A DNA stretch of 64,000 nt from Clostridiales bacterium (GTDB taxonomy: Bacteria; Bacillota; Clostridia; Christensenellales; Borkfalkiaceae), in NCBI GenBank assembly GCA_022508265.1, contig JAFLVP010000004.1:20372-84371 (forward strand), given 5' to 3'. Below, piece after piece: positions 1 to 9,923 of the stretch (the first letter of the stretch is position 1; the number at the start of each line of letters is the position of its first letter). Under the pieces are notes generated by a model. It had not been told where the DNA came from, ran no database searches, and saw only the letters and a list, made by a program, of their open reading frames with translations. Made by a program: the position numbers and the translations under genes.

Positions 1-2330
1 CACGTCTTGGAAACGCCTTTAATTATTACCTCTTTTTTGTCTACGATAGCCTTTGCCTCTACGAGCCCCAAGCCCGTATACGCGCGGATAATTTTTATCG
101 TTTCTATTTTGTCGTTTCCCTCGCTCATCAGAATAACGCTGTACTCTCCTGCTCTTGCTGCGGGAATTTTATTAGTATCGGTATTTGTAGCCACCTCTGC
201 CAAGCTTGCGCCGTTTTTAAGATATCTTTCGTACACCTTAATTGTGTTTTGCGATTCGGTTACTCTTGCTTTTTGCGTATTAAACGCTTTCTCCTTATTT
301 CGTAAACGGTAATATTTTGCATTGTTTTTATTAACCGAGTTATTTATAGGCACCAGTAAAATTGCCGTCGGCAAAAGCGCCAACACGGCGCCGCCCACAC
401 CGGAAGCCACAGCAAATATTAGGAAGCTTCCCATATAAGTACCGACGTCGCTGTAATCCAATTCAAAAAACGAAATTCCCAGCATCGGCTCATTGTTGGA
501 ACACGCATAGCCGAAAATTCCGGTAAATGTGCCGAACAATAATACTATACATAAAATGACAAATATTCGGTACAGTCCACCGAATGAAACTTCTTCTCGT
601 TGTTTTATTTTGCCGTTTATTTTATATTCCTCTTGATATTCTTTCTCCTCTTGGGCGCATATCTCTTTTTTCTTTTCGAGATTTTTTAACTCCTCGGCTT
701 TGAGCTCCTCAACGCGGGCTCTTACACGCGCCATAAACTCGTCGTAGTGCGCCTTCTGCTTATCGTCGCCGTAAGAATAAGCCTGTTGCAGGTTTTTATT
801 TCCCATTATCGTTTTAACCTTGTTTGCGTTGAGGTTAAGTCTGTTTACCGTTTCGTCGCCCGTAAGAGAAACTTCCAATAAAAACTTTCTCCAAGCGTTA
901 TCGGACGTGTTGTACATATCCCTTATACGCTGCTCCTCCTCGGCTTTGAGGGCGTTTTTGTACTGCTCGTTGGCGTAATCTTCAAACTCCTTGACGAGTT
1001 TTACGGACCCGTCCTTCGAGTACTGCTTTGCGGTTTTGTAATGCTTGTCGTTTAAAGTCTCCTGAATTTGCCCCGAGCTCTTACCGTTTAAAAGGTCTTT
1101 ATAAGATTTGTTCCTGCTTGTCGAAAGCATAAGACCTATCCACGCCTCCGCGCTCTCGGGGTCGATATCCAGAACCTTGTTGAAGTAATCGGTTGCGCTG
1201 TCAAATTCGCCGCCCGTAAGGAACTGGTTGGCGCGCACTAAAAGCGAACGGGTGGTTGCCGAGGTCTTGGTTTCGACGTGAGCGGGAGCTTCTCTTATGT
1301 TTTTGAGCCTCTCCTCGAGCTCGCGCTGTGCCTCGCGCTGCTTTTCTATCTCCTTTAAGATTGCCGCCTCGCTCTCTTTTTTAGCCTGCTCCGCCTGCGC
1401 CCTCCTCGCCCGCGCCTCGGGGGTGTGGTCCTCTACGAATTTGGTTATCTTTTCACTCGCATTTAAGGAGTGCAAATCTATACCCTGTATCTTGCCGTTC
1501 TTGCCGGGAAGATATTCAACGGGTCTGCCGTAGAAGGCAATGGTTATGCTATCGCTCTCCTTCTGCTCATCGCCGACAAGACGCAAAAATCTCGTGTACT
1601 CGTTCTTGACCCACTTGGTATGCAGGTACTCTTCCTTTCCGCATACTACTATCATACATTCGCTGGTGTAGAGTGCATAGAGTATCCTCGCCTCATAGTC
1701 CGCACCCGTTACGTCTCCAAGCTCTCTCTCCGAAAAGAAAGGATTGTAGCCCTTCCCCTTTAAATCAAAGTATATATCGTCCGCGTGCTTGTAGTCCGCC
1801 GTCCTCTGCTTTGTTGCGTCGTCGGTTACCTTTACGCATATAAAACAGTCGTAGTCCTTGCCCGTCTGCTTTAATTTATAAAATTCTTCCCTTATGTAAT
1901 CTATCTCCGCGGCTTGTCTCTCGTATTCCTCTCTCTGCTCTGCGGTGGCAAGTCTTACGGCCTGCTTATAGTTTGAGTTTTCGCTTATCCTGTCCGTTGA
2001 GATATGGTGGCATATGGGCTGAAGCCTGTCGTTTACTTCGTCCTTTACGTACTGCACCTTGAATTGAGATATCGCCATGCCCCAATATGCCTCGGGCTCT
2101 TTGGGGGAGAGCTCCGCCGCCTTTTTATAGAAGGAATAGGCGTCGTCGAAACGGCAGATATACAAACTGCTTTCGCCGTCGTGCAAAAACTTGAGCGCGG
2201 CGGGCGTTATATCCTCCTTGGGAAGAGTGAACTTCGAACGGCAATATTCGCACTGTACTACGCCGTTTACGGCTGTCTCTATGTCAATCTCCGCACCGCA
2301 ATTTCTGCATTTTATATTTTCAAGTTGCAT
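1..2330 (-). CDS. TIR-domain protein, 3' end beyond window: N-terminal zinc ribbon, TPR-like region, TIR, second TPR-like/coiled region, TM segments, C-terminal ribosomal L7/L12-CTD-like domain
   Basis: Not in the ORF track because it runs off the left edge. Manual minus-strand translation from ATG 2330 (SD AGAGGAG upstream): MQLENIKCRNCGAEIDIETAVNGVVQCEYCRSKFTLP... YDCFICVKVTDD...DIYFDLKGKGYNPFFSERELGD...HTKWVKNEYTRFL (TIR-like)... C-terminal ..EYSVILMSEGNDKIETIKIIRAYTGLGLVEAKAIVDKKEVIIKGVSKT (L7/L12-like). Confidence 0.85.
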   Translation of the reverse strand, partial: MQLENIKCRNCGAEIDIETAVNGVVQCEYCRSKFTLPKEDITPAALKFLHDGESSLYICRFDDAYSFYKKAAELSPKEPEAYWGMAISQFKVQYVKDEVNDRLQPICHHISTDRISENSNYKQAVRLATAEQREEYERQAAEIDYIREEFYKLKQTGKDYDCFICVKVTDDATKQRTADYKHADDIYFDLKGKGYNPFFSERELGDVTGADYEARILYALYTSECMIVVCGKEEYLHTKWVKNEYTRFLRLVGDEQKESDSITIAFYGRPVEYLPGKNGKIQGIDLHSLNASEKITKFVEDHTPEARARRAQAEQAKKESEAAILKEIEKQREAQRELEERLKNIREAPAHVETKTSATTRSLLVRANQFLTGGEFDSATDYFNKVLDIDPESAEAWIGLMLSTSRNKSYKDLLNGKSSGQIQETLNDKHYKTAKQYSKDGSVKLVKEFEDYANEQYKNALKAEEEQRIRDMYNTSDNAWRKFLLEVSLTGDETVNRLNLNANKVKTIMGNKNLQQAYSYGDDKQKAHYDEFMARVRARVEELKAEELKNLEKKKEICAQEEKEYQEEYKINGKIKQREEVSFGGLYRIFVILCIVLLFGTFTGIFGYACSNNEPMLGISFFELDYSDVGTYMGSFLIFAVASGVGGAVLALLPTAILLVPINNSVNKNNAKYYRLRNKEKAFNTQKARVTESQNTIKVYERYLKNGASLAEVATNTDTNKIPAARAGEYSVILMSEGNDKIETIKIIRAYTGLGLVEAKAIVDKKEVIIKGVSKT

Positions 2331-2361
2331 ATGTCTAACTCCTCTTTTGTAATTATACGGT

Positions 2362-3237
2362 TTACTCTGTTGCTAAAGTGTCAAAGCAAATTTCTTTTCC
2401 GCCGTCTATTTTGTATATCTTTCCGCGTATTTCAAGCCAGACGGGGATAGCCGAAGGATTTTTAACCCTCTCGCCGTCAAGCGAGAATATAAGATTTTTA
2501 TACGCCGTGATATACTCGTAAATTTCCATATTGGTTGCAAACCAGATATCTTTATGTCCGCTTGCGCGCTTTGCAAAATTTTCTATAAGCTCCCAATTGT
2601 TGTCGTCGTCAAACTCGTAGGCGTGACCCCAAAGCCAGAACAGCCAACCCTCTCTGTGCTTGAACTCCTTTTCGGGAGACTCGTTAAAGAATTTCTCGGC
2701 AAGCTCTTTAAACCTTTCGTCGCGGTGGTGGCAGGTGGGCTTTAATCTAAGCCAATCGTTTTGAATTCGGAAGCTGTACGAGCTTTCCGTAGTGCGGGCG
2801 TAGACCACGCCGAGAGCTTTAAGCATTCCGACAATTTCATCGTTGTATGCGCCGTACGCGTACGCCATACCGCGCACCGTGCGGTTATACTTGGTTTCAA
2901 GATAACTGCGGTTTAAAAGCATTTCGCGCATAGCCTCCGAAAGAGGAACTTTATCAAGAAAGATGTGTCTGTCGCCGTGCAGGGCGATTTCCTGGCCGCA
3001 GTCCTTATATAATTTAAACGCGCTCTCCTCATCGAGACGGTTGTGATTGCCCTTATGTTCGAAAAGTCCGCTGTTTAAGTTGAAAGTACCCTTCAAGCCG
3101 TACTTGTTCATTATCTCCAAAAGGCGGATATCGGCTTGAACCCCGTCGTCGTAGCTCAAAGTCAAAGCTTTGCTTTTTCCGCCCGGGAAGCGTATATATT
3201 TTTCCTCATACATCTGTATGAACTTCTTCATTTTCAC
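2362..3237 (-). CDS. polysaccharide deacetylase family protein (NodB homology)
   Basis: KALTLSYDDGVQADIRLLEIMNKYGLKGTFNLNSG motif. Confidence 0.85.
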   Translation of the reverse strand: MKMKKFIQMYEEKYIRFPGGKSKALTLSYDDGVQADIRLLEIMNKYGLKGTFNLNSGLFEHKGNHNRLDEESAFKLYKDCGQEIALHGDRHIFLDKVPLSEAMREMLLNRSYLETKYNRTVRGMAYAYGAYNDEIVGMLKALGVVYARTTESSYSFRIQNDWLRLKPTCHHRDERFKELAEKFFNESPEKEFKHREGWLFWLWGHAYEFDDDNNWELIENFAKRASGHKDIWFATNMEIYEYITAYKNLIFSLDGERVKNPSAIPVWLEIRGKIYKIDGGKEICFDTLATE

Positions 3238-4690
3238 TTTCCTCGCTTATAATTTCCGCCGTGCCCTGCGCTGTGACTGCTACGGGGGTATCCAGCCTGC
3301 CCGAAGCCTTTTTCCACCTGCCCGAAAGCACCCTTCCGCCGAAAAGCATGGAGCGAACACCCCAGTCGGAGACCATACCTATCCAAAGTCCGAACGCGCC
3401 GAGCTTTGCGCCCACCCACCCGCAGGTCAGAATATAGCAAAGTCCAACACGCATTAAAATCATTGAAATTACCGCCGCAAACATTACGTATTTTACGTCC
3501 GAAGTCGCCTTTAAAACCGCGGGCAATCCGAACGAAAGCGGATAGGTTGCAAACTGTATTGAAAGACAGAGCGTAAAACATTTCCGCGCGATTGTGCGCG
3601 CCTCGGGCGAGATGTTGTAGAAGGACAGTAAGGGTTCGGATAAACCCCAAACGAGCCCCACGCACGCCGCGTTGCCTATGTAGTTTATAAGAAGCATTCT
3701 TTTTATGTAGTATTTGACTTGGTCGACCTCGCCCGTGCCGACAGCCTGACCTATTACCGTGAGCGTGGCTGTATTTATGCCGTTGCCCACGATAGAGGAC
3801 ATCGTGTTTATGTTGTACGCCGCAGAGTTTGCCGCGGTGTTGTAGTTGATGCCTGTTACGGGGTCGTTGTAAATGCCTATTGTAATAAAGGCAATGACGA
3901 GAATTTTGCCGAGCTGAAAGAGACTGCTCTCTATTCCACCGGGGACGCCGAGCTTTAAAATGCTCTTTAAGTAGCCGCCGTGAAAGCGGAATTTTTCAAA
4001 AATTTTGATGTGTACGATATTGCTCTTTCTCGTTACCAAAAAGAGAGTAAATAAGGCGGGGAATATTCGCGCCAATAGAGTGCCGAGCGCAACGCCCACC
4101 ACCTCGAGACGAGCGGCAAATAAAAATATGGCGTTAAAGCCTATATTCAAAAAGAAGGAAATTATGCCCGAGAGCATTGTGTTCATACTCTTTCGCTGTG
4201 CACGGAGCACTGCCGCACAGCAGTTGAATATGGCAAGGAAGGGATAGCTTGCCGCCATTATAAGAAAGTACTTGCAGGCGTAATCTTTGGTCTTTTCCGT
4301 AGCCTCGTTAAAGAGCAGTTCTATTATCTGACGGTTGAGCGCCATGCACAAACCCATAAGGACGAGCGAGGTCAAAAGCATTATTACGATAAGCTGTTTT
4401 GCAGACTTGTTCGCCTCTTCAACCTTGCCCGCGCCGAGAAGCTGTGCCGTTAAAATTGCACCGCCCGCACCGAACGCGACGAACAGCTGAATTAAGAGGC
4501 TTGAAACCTGATCGACAGCAGTTATCGCAGATAAAATAGAGTTGCCCTCGCCGCTGACGCCGTTGGAGGCCATGAGCCCGTCTATCATGCCAAGCGACAT
4601 TGACAGCGCAGATTCGATACATATGGGAATTATTAAATACGCAAGAGCTTTGCCCGTGAATAGCGTATATTTTTTCTTGACCTTTTCCAC
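3206..4690 (-). CDS. MATE family efflux transporter
   Basis: 494 aa, about 12 TM, MATE-like repeats (FVAFGAGGAILTAQLLGAGKVEEANK); overlaps next gene by 32 nt. Confidence 0.85.
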   Translation of the reverse strand: MEKVKKKYTLFTGKALAYLIIPICIESALSMSLGMIDGLMASNGVSGEGNSILSAITAVDQVSSLLIQLFVAFGAGGAILTAQLLGAGKVEEANKSAKQLIVIMLLTSLVLMGLCMALNRQIIELLFNEATEKTKDYACKYFLIMAASYPFLAIFNCCAAVLRAQRKSMNTMLSGIISFFLNIGFNAIFLFAARLEVVGVALGTLLARIFPALFTLFLVTRKSNIVHIKIFEKFRFHGGYLKSILKLGVPGGIESSLFQLGKILVIAFITIGIYNDPVTGINYNTAANSAAYNINTMSSIVGNGINTATLTVIGQAVGTGEVDQVKYYIKRMLLINYIGNAACVGLVWGLSEPLLSFYNISPEARTIARKCFTLCLSIQFATYPLSFGLPAVLKATSDVKYVMFAAVISMILMRVGLCYILTCGWVGAKLGAFGLWIGMVSDWGVRSMLFGGRVLSGRWKKASGRLDTPVAVTAQGTAEIISEESENEEVHTDV

Positions 4691-4728
4691 TTAATCTCCG
4701 AGGCGCAGGTTCTGTAAATTTCTGCGCT

Positions 4729-6228
4729 TTATCTGACCCTGTTGTCCGTGCAGGTCACGCGGTAGTATTTAAAGGTTGCGCACCCCTTACTCTTGGATTG
4801 AGCGCGGGCGTAAACTCCCGTCTTTGCACCCGTCCAAACTCCGGGGGAGGCGTAGAATTTGCGGGTGAACGCGCTTCCTCCGAATGTGAACTTGCAGGCG
4901 AGCATATCCTTTTCCTCATACTTTGCCGAGAGCTGGAAGGTTATATAATTTTCGTCGTAGGGCTGACTTAAGGCGAGAGCCTCGTCTTCCTCGCCTCCTA
5001 TTTCGCCCTTTCTAATCTCAATGTAATTTCTGCCCTCTCTTCTTACTACGCAGGCGTAGACGTATTCCTTTCCGAACACGACGAACCCCGCCTCGTCGCC
5101 GTCGTTTACAAGGTTTAGCTTGCACTTGGTCTTTATGGCAAAGTTTTTATGGCACACCTTCTGCATAAATAGCTGGGGGAGGTCGGAGAGCGCCTTTTTA
5201 TCGTATTCGACGCAGTTAAGTTTCAGTCCGCTTTTGAGCGTAAACCACCCCTCCTGCATATTTGCGGGGGTCTGCCATACGGGGGAGAGCTTGAAGGAGT
5301 CAAACTCGTCGGACGGGTCGATTTTGGCGCCCGTTGAAATGTCCACGGGGTATTCGCCCTCATCTGTCGGGGTTCCGGGCAGGTTTTCGTCCGTTACTTC
5401 TCCGCAAAGCGGCCAATCTCTATGCCATTCGACGGGTTGAAGATGCACCGCTCTGCCGTAGGGACCCTTGTCCTGAAAGTGCATAAACGCCCACTTTTCG
5501 CCATTATCGTCGAGGTCTATGAGCGCGCCCTGATGGGGGCCGTTTATAGGGCTGTCGCCCTGCGTTAAAATTATCTTGGTTTCGTAGGGGCCGTAAATTC
5601 TCTCCGAACGGAGCGCGACCTGCCAGCCCGTTTTAACCCCGCCTGCGGGCGCTAAAATATAGAAATATTTGCCCCTGCGGTAGAGCTTGGGTCCCTCTAT
5701 GTTGGGCGCGATGTCGTGTCCGTCGTAGATTACGGTATATTTCTTTGCGGGGGTCTTTAGTTCCTCGTCCGTTTCAAAGATTGCAAGCTGTGAATTTACG
5801 CCTATGCGGGATTTCACGAACGCAAATACGACGAAGCACTTTCCGTTTGCCCATATCGGGCAGGGGTCCTCGTAGCCCGCGCCCTCTACAAGGGGACGGA
5901 GAAGCGACCACTCGCCGTAGGGGTCGACCGCCTCCGAGACGAAGATACCCTCGTCGGGGAAGGGGATAAGGCAGTAAAATTTACCGCCGTGATATCTTAT
6001 TGAGGGCGCCCACGCTCCGCAGCCGTGTTTAACCTTGTCGTAGCCGAGAAATGGTATATCCTTTAAGACGTGGTTGATTATCTCCCACTCCACCAGGTTT
6101 TTGGAGTGAAGAACGGGCACGCCCGGCACGTGGTTGAAGCTTGACGCAACCATATAAAAGTCGTCGCCGACGCGGATTACGTCGGGGTCGGAATAGTCAG
6201 ATAACAGCACCGGATTTGTGTACTTCAT
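4729..6228 (-). CDS. glycoside hydrolase family 43 protein (beta-xylosidase-like)
   Basis: YTNPVLLSDYSDPDVIRVGDDFYMVASSFNHVPGVPVLHSKNLVEWEIINHVL, GH43 signature. Confidence 0.9.
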   Translation of the reverse strand: MKYTNPVLLSDYSDPDVIRVGDDFYMVASSFNHVPGVPVLHSKNLVEWEIINHVLKDIPFLGYDKVKHGCGAWAPSIRYHGGKFYCLIPFPDEGIFVSEAVDPYGEWSLLRPLVEGAGYEDPCPIWANGKCFVVFAFVKSRIGVNSQLAIFETDEELKTPAKKYTVIYDGHDIAPNIEGPKLYRRGKYFYILAPAGGVKTGWQVALRSERIYGPYETKIILTQGDSPINGPHQGALIDLDDNGEKWAFMHFQDKGPYGRAVHLQPVEWHRDWPLCGEVTDENLPGTPTDEGEYPVDISTGAKIDPSDEFDSFKLSPVWQTPANMQEGWFTLKSGLKLNCVEYDKKALSDLPQLFMQKVCHKNFAIKTKCKLNLVNDGDEAGFVVFGKEYVYACVVRREGRNYIEIRKGEIGGEEDEALALSQPYDENYITFQLSAKYEEKDMLACKFTFGGSAFTRKFYASPGVWTGAKTGVYARAQSKSKGCATFKYYRVTCTDNRVR

Positions 6229-6238
6229 AATTCATCCT

Positions 6239-8749
6239 CTATATTTTTCGACTTTCGTGACAGCAGAAATATATTATCTGCACACTACCTGTCAATTCTT
6301 TGACCGCCTTTGCGGTGTTTTGCATATTGTCCTTATCGAGGTTGATAAAGGGGTCGTCCATGATGACGAATGGCTTTTCGTCCTTGAAAATATTGTCGAG
6401 GAGGGCAAGCCTTAAGCACAGTCCGCAGACGGCGAGCTGACCCGCGCTTAAATGCTTACGGCTTTTAATCTCGCCCGAGAACTCGAAACTTACTTCGAAG
6501 TCGGCAGTCATTACAAGTTTTTCGCCGAGCGCCTTTAAAATTGCGTCCGAGTACTTTAAAAAGCTGTCCTTTACGGGCGCAATATACTTGTCGCAAAGCT
6601 TTTGGTGCGCCGAAGACAAGAGATCCTTTGCCGCCGAAAGAATTTTGACCGCGACTTCATCCTTTTTGATTTGCCCGTCAAGCTGCTCTTTTTTAACCCT
6701 CTTTTCGGGCAGACTCTCCAAAGCCGCCTCGTCGTCCGTAATCTGACTGTCCAAAAGCCCCAACGCCTTTCTCTTTTCGGCAAGCAGGGTGCGCACCTCG
6801 CTCAAATCCTCGGCGCTTTCAACCGCTCTTTCGAAAAGTCCGTTTTCCTCTTTGTAGCTTTGTGTCTTTTGCTCCTTTTCCCTGACTTCCCTTTCAAGCC
6901 GCCCGTAATTTTTTATATCGTCCGAAATTGCACGGAGCCCTTCCGCACCCGAAAATTCCAAGCCGTATCTGTTCAAAAGCTTTGTGATACTCTCTAAAAT
7001 TTCTTTGTTTTCAAGCTCGTATTTTTGCCTGTTTTCTTCAGTGCTTTCGCGCTGGGACAGGAGCAGTTTATACTCTGCGGTATCGTCCCTCATCTCGTTC
7101 AGGCTTGCGCGCGCGTTTTCGCCGAGGTATCCGTATTTTTCCAAGATAGCTAACGCCTCTTCCTCCTCGGTTTCGGCTTGTCTTGACTTGCTGTTTGCAA
7201 GCTCACTCTTCTCTTCGCGCTCCTTTAAAAGAGTTTTGTACTCCTCGAGGTCGGATAAAAACTGCGTGAACGAGGAGATGACGCTGTCCGAGTAGTAGCC
7301 GTAGGGCGCGAGATAGCCCCTTAAAAGCTGTTCGTCCGAGGAGAGCGCCTGCATTATATCCGTGTTTATCTGTACGGAGCTTACGCCGCTTTTGCGGAGC
7401 AGGAGCAAAACTCCCGAAAATACAAGCCCGAGCGCACCGAGAACGAGCGCAATTATTCCCGCAATCTGAACGAAGAATAAAAGCGCTATTCCCGCAATCA
7501 ATATAAGCGCCGAAACGCCCGACCCCACGATAAGGGGTGTAATATTCTTCTTGGGTGCGGTCGGGGCTACGGCGGAGGTTTTCAGTTTTTTATCGTTTTC
7601 GCCGTATCTTTCCGCAACCGCCTTTGCGTTTTCAAGTTCCTTTTCGTCCGGTAAGCCGTGTCTGAAAACATCGTCCAGATTTTTTGCTTTTGGGCTGTCC
7701 GCAGAACCTGAAATTTGCTCCGCCTCTGCCGAGAGCTTCGATACGCTGTCCAAAAGAGAGGTGCACTTTTCAAAGTCCGCCTCGTCGGGCATACCAAAAG
7801 AAAATTTTTCTTCAAGCTCTTTCAGCCTGTCGTCATTTAAAAACCGTACGTTTTCGAGCGCCCCGCTGTTTTTGCCGAATATTGCATACCTTTCTTCGGC
7901 AGTCTTTATCTCGTCGGCGGCAGGCAGTCCATTTTTATAGCGGGAAGTTATTTCTTCAAGCTCTTTCTTCTTTGAATTGAGCTCTGCAATACTTCCGTCA
8001 TAGGTGGCCCATTTTTGAGCGAGTATCTTGTCCTCGTTCAGCTTTTCAAGCCTCTTTTCAAGCTCCGCTATCTCGCCGGCGAGTTTTTTTCTGTCGTGAT
8101 ATTTTGCGGTCAGGGCGATGTCCGTATCTTCAAGCCCGGCAATCTCGTATAAAAGATTTCGCCTTTCCTCTTTCTTTCTGTCAATCTCGCCGCCGTTGCC
8201 GCGCGCCGCCTTTAATCTCTTGCGCTTTGCATCGAGTGCGTCGATTGCCTCTTTGAGCCCCGCGCCGTCGGCAGAGAACACCCTGCCCGTGATTTTTTCG
8301 CCTATGTCCGAGTTGGCGCCGCCGTCTATATCCGAGGCGGTTATAAACGCCGTGCGGGTAAAGGAGTCCTCGTCCAAGCCAAAGAGCTCCTCGCCGAAAT
8401 TTTGCGAACACTTCAGGGGCGCACTGTTTTTATAGACCGTAAACTCGTCCTTGGTGTCGCTCTTTTTATCGAAAAATCTTTCGATGCGGTAGGTATCTCC
8501 CCCCTTTTCAAAGGTGATATTACCGCCGAACTTTCCGCCCCCGAAGGGGTAATAGCGCTGTCTGTCGCTGAATTTTTTGGTTGCTGCGGTAAAGGAGGAA
8601 AGTCCGTAGAACATTGCCTTAATAAAAGCGGCAAGCGTGGTCTTGCCCGCGCCGTTTTCCTCCGCAAATACGGTAAGGTTTTTATCAAATGTATAGTCCC
8701 TGTTTGAAAGCTTTCCGAAATTTTCTATATGGCAGGATAAAAGCTTCAT
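6239..8749 (-). CDS. SbcC/YhaN-like AAA ATPase
   Basis: N-terminal ENGAGKTTLAAFIKAMFYG Walker A, long coiled coil, C-terminal LSAGQLAVCGLCLRLALLDNIF...FVIMDDPFINLD. Confidence 0.88.
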   Translation of the reverse strand: MKLLSCHIENFGKLSNRDYTFDKNLTVFAEENGAGKTTLAAFIKAMFYGLSSFTAATKKFSDRQRYYPFGGGKFGGNITFEKGGDTYRIERFFDKKSDTKDEFTVYKNSAPLKCSQNFGEELFGLDEDSFTRTAFITASDIDGGANSDIGEKITGRVFSADGAGLKEAIDALDAKRKRLKAARGNGGEIDRKKEERRNLLYEIAGLEDTDIALTAKYHDRKKLAGEIAELEKRLEKLNEDKILAQKWATYDGSIAELNSKKKELEEITSRYKNGLPAADEIKTAEERYAIFGKNSGALENVRFLNDDRLKELEEKFSFGMPDEADFEKCTSLLDSVSKLSAEAEQISGSADSPKAKNLDDVFRHGLPDEKELENAKAVAERYGENDKKLKTSAVAPTAPKKNITPLIVGSGVSALILIAGIALLFFVQIAGIIALVLGALGLVFSGVLLLLRKSGVSSVQINTDIMQALSSDEQLLRGYLAPYGYYSDSVISSFTQFLSDLEEYKTLLKEREEKSELANSKSRQAETEEEEALAILEKYGYLGENARASLNEMRDDTAEYKLLLSQRESTEENRQKYELENKEILESITKLLNRYGLEFSGAEGLRAISDDIKNYGRLEREVREKEQKTQSYKEENGLFERAVESAEDLSEVRTLLAEKRKALGLLDSQITDDEAALESLPEKRVKKEQLDGQIKKDEVAVKILSAAKDLLSSAHQKLCDKYIAPVKDSFLKYSDAILKALGEKLVMTADFEVSFEFSGEIKSRKHLSAGQLAVCGLCLRLALLDNIFKDEKPFVIMDDPFINLDKDNMQNTAKAVKELTGSVQIIYFCCHESRKI

Positions 8750-9807
8750 ATGTCAATCTCCCTCGAATCGAGGGCTTTGAGCCCTGCCGAAATTATGTCC
8801 TGTTTCTCGTCCTCGGAGTACGCCGAGGCAAGCACGGCGCGGATAAACTCGCCCCGAAGGGATATATCCCCCTGCAATGCCGAAATATCGAACTTTCTCT
8901 TGGTCTTGTCCTTAATATCGAAAACGTAGTAGTTTTCAGCCGACATTCTCTTTTGAATTTCCTCGGCAAGGTCTGCGTTGTCAAAGGAAATTTCGCCCGA
9001 AAGACAGACGCGGACCATATCGTTTTTACTGCAGGATACGGCGTCTTTTACTGTTCTGTACGCCGAATAGTCGTCCGTCGCACCGCTGATATCTACGTTG
9101 AAAATATGAATTTTTCTCTTGGCAAAGGGCACGAACTCAAAAGTTATTCTGTCCTCCGTATTCAAAAGAATAAAGCCCTTTTCTCCAGCCTCGTCGAAGC
9201 CTCTGCCCTCCAAACAGCCCGGATACGCCCATACGCCCCGCTCGTCTATCTTTCCGTCGTTATAGTAGTGAATATGCCCGAGGGCGAGGTAGTCTATATT
9301 TTTATTGCGAAGCTTATTGAGGTTTACCCTGTCCTTTCCGCTTGCGTCGCCGACGGCGCCGTGAAGCATTAAGATGTTTAATTTGTCCTTTTCAAGGTTT
9401 AACGAGGAATAGATTGAAGTGCAGTTATCCTGACCGAGCTCGACGCCGGAAATGTTGACTCCGTTAAATTCGTAGGTGGTAATGCCGCGCGAGAAAGTCT
9501 TTAAATTTTCAAGCTCCAGCGTAAAGGACTCCTCGCCGTCATGATTTCCGCGAAGATAAAAAAAGGTAATTTCGGGATTGTTTTTGATTGCGTTGTAGAA
9601 AAATTCCTTGTCCTTTTTGAAGGGGCGGTCGGAGTCGAAAATATCCCCGCAAAGTAGCACGCCCGAAACACCGTTGTTTTTGGCATAATCCAAAAGACCC
9701 GAAAAGCTTGCGCGAAGCTCCCCTCTGCGGTTCTTCGCCTCTTCGGCAGAAAGATTTACGTCCATTTTAGAGCCGAGATGCACGTCGGCACAGTGAATTA
9801 ACTTCAT
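8746..9807 (-). CDS. SbcD/YhaO-like metallophosphoesterase (DNA repair exonuclease)
   Basis: MKLIHCADVHLGS, GDIFD, RGNHD, LGHIH motifs; 4-nt overlap with the ATPase gene. Confidence 0.9.
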   Translation of the reverse strand: MKLIHCADVHLGSKMDVNLSAEEAKNRRGELRASFSGLLDYAKNNGVSGVLLCGDIFDSDRPFKKDKEFFYNAIKNNPEITFFYLRGNHDGEESFTLELENLKTFSRGITTYEFNGVNISGVELGQDNCTSIYSSLNLEKDKLNILMLHGAVGDASGKDRVNLNKLRNKNIDYLALGHIHYYNDGKIDERGVWAYPGCLEGRGFDEAGEKGFILLNTEDRITFEFVPFAKRKIHIFNVDISGATDDYSAYRTVKDAVSCSKNDMVRVCLSGEISFDNADLAEEIQKRMSAENYYVFDIKDKTKRKFDISALQGDISLRGEFIRAVLASAYSEDEKQDIISAGLKALDSREIDI

Positions 9808-9923
9808 ACGGAGCTATTTTATCATAATTTCACTAATTTTTCAAGTTTTAAAGTTGCAAATTATACCGATTATTTTGTATAATAACCTGGTAATTGATTT
9901 TAATAAAGTAAACGAGGCTGATT

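Noticed and set aside
7-312. 101-aa plus-strand ORF at the left edge
   Set aside because: Antisense to the truncated TIR/L7-L12-like gene, which has clear motifs.
8689-9372. 227-aa plus-strand ORF
   Set aside because: Antisense to the SbcD-like and SbcC-like genes.
6239-9807. SbcCD-like pair as an antiphage nuclease system
   Set aside because: Looks like ordinary YhaN/YhaO-type DNA repair genes in a housekeeping context; no defence neighbours.
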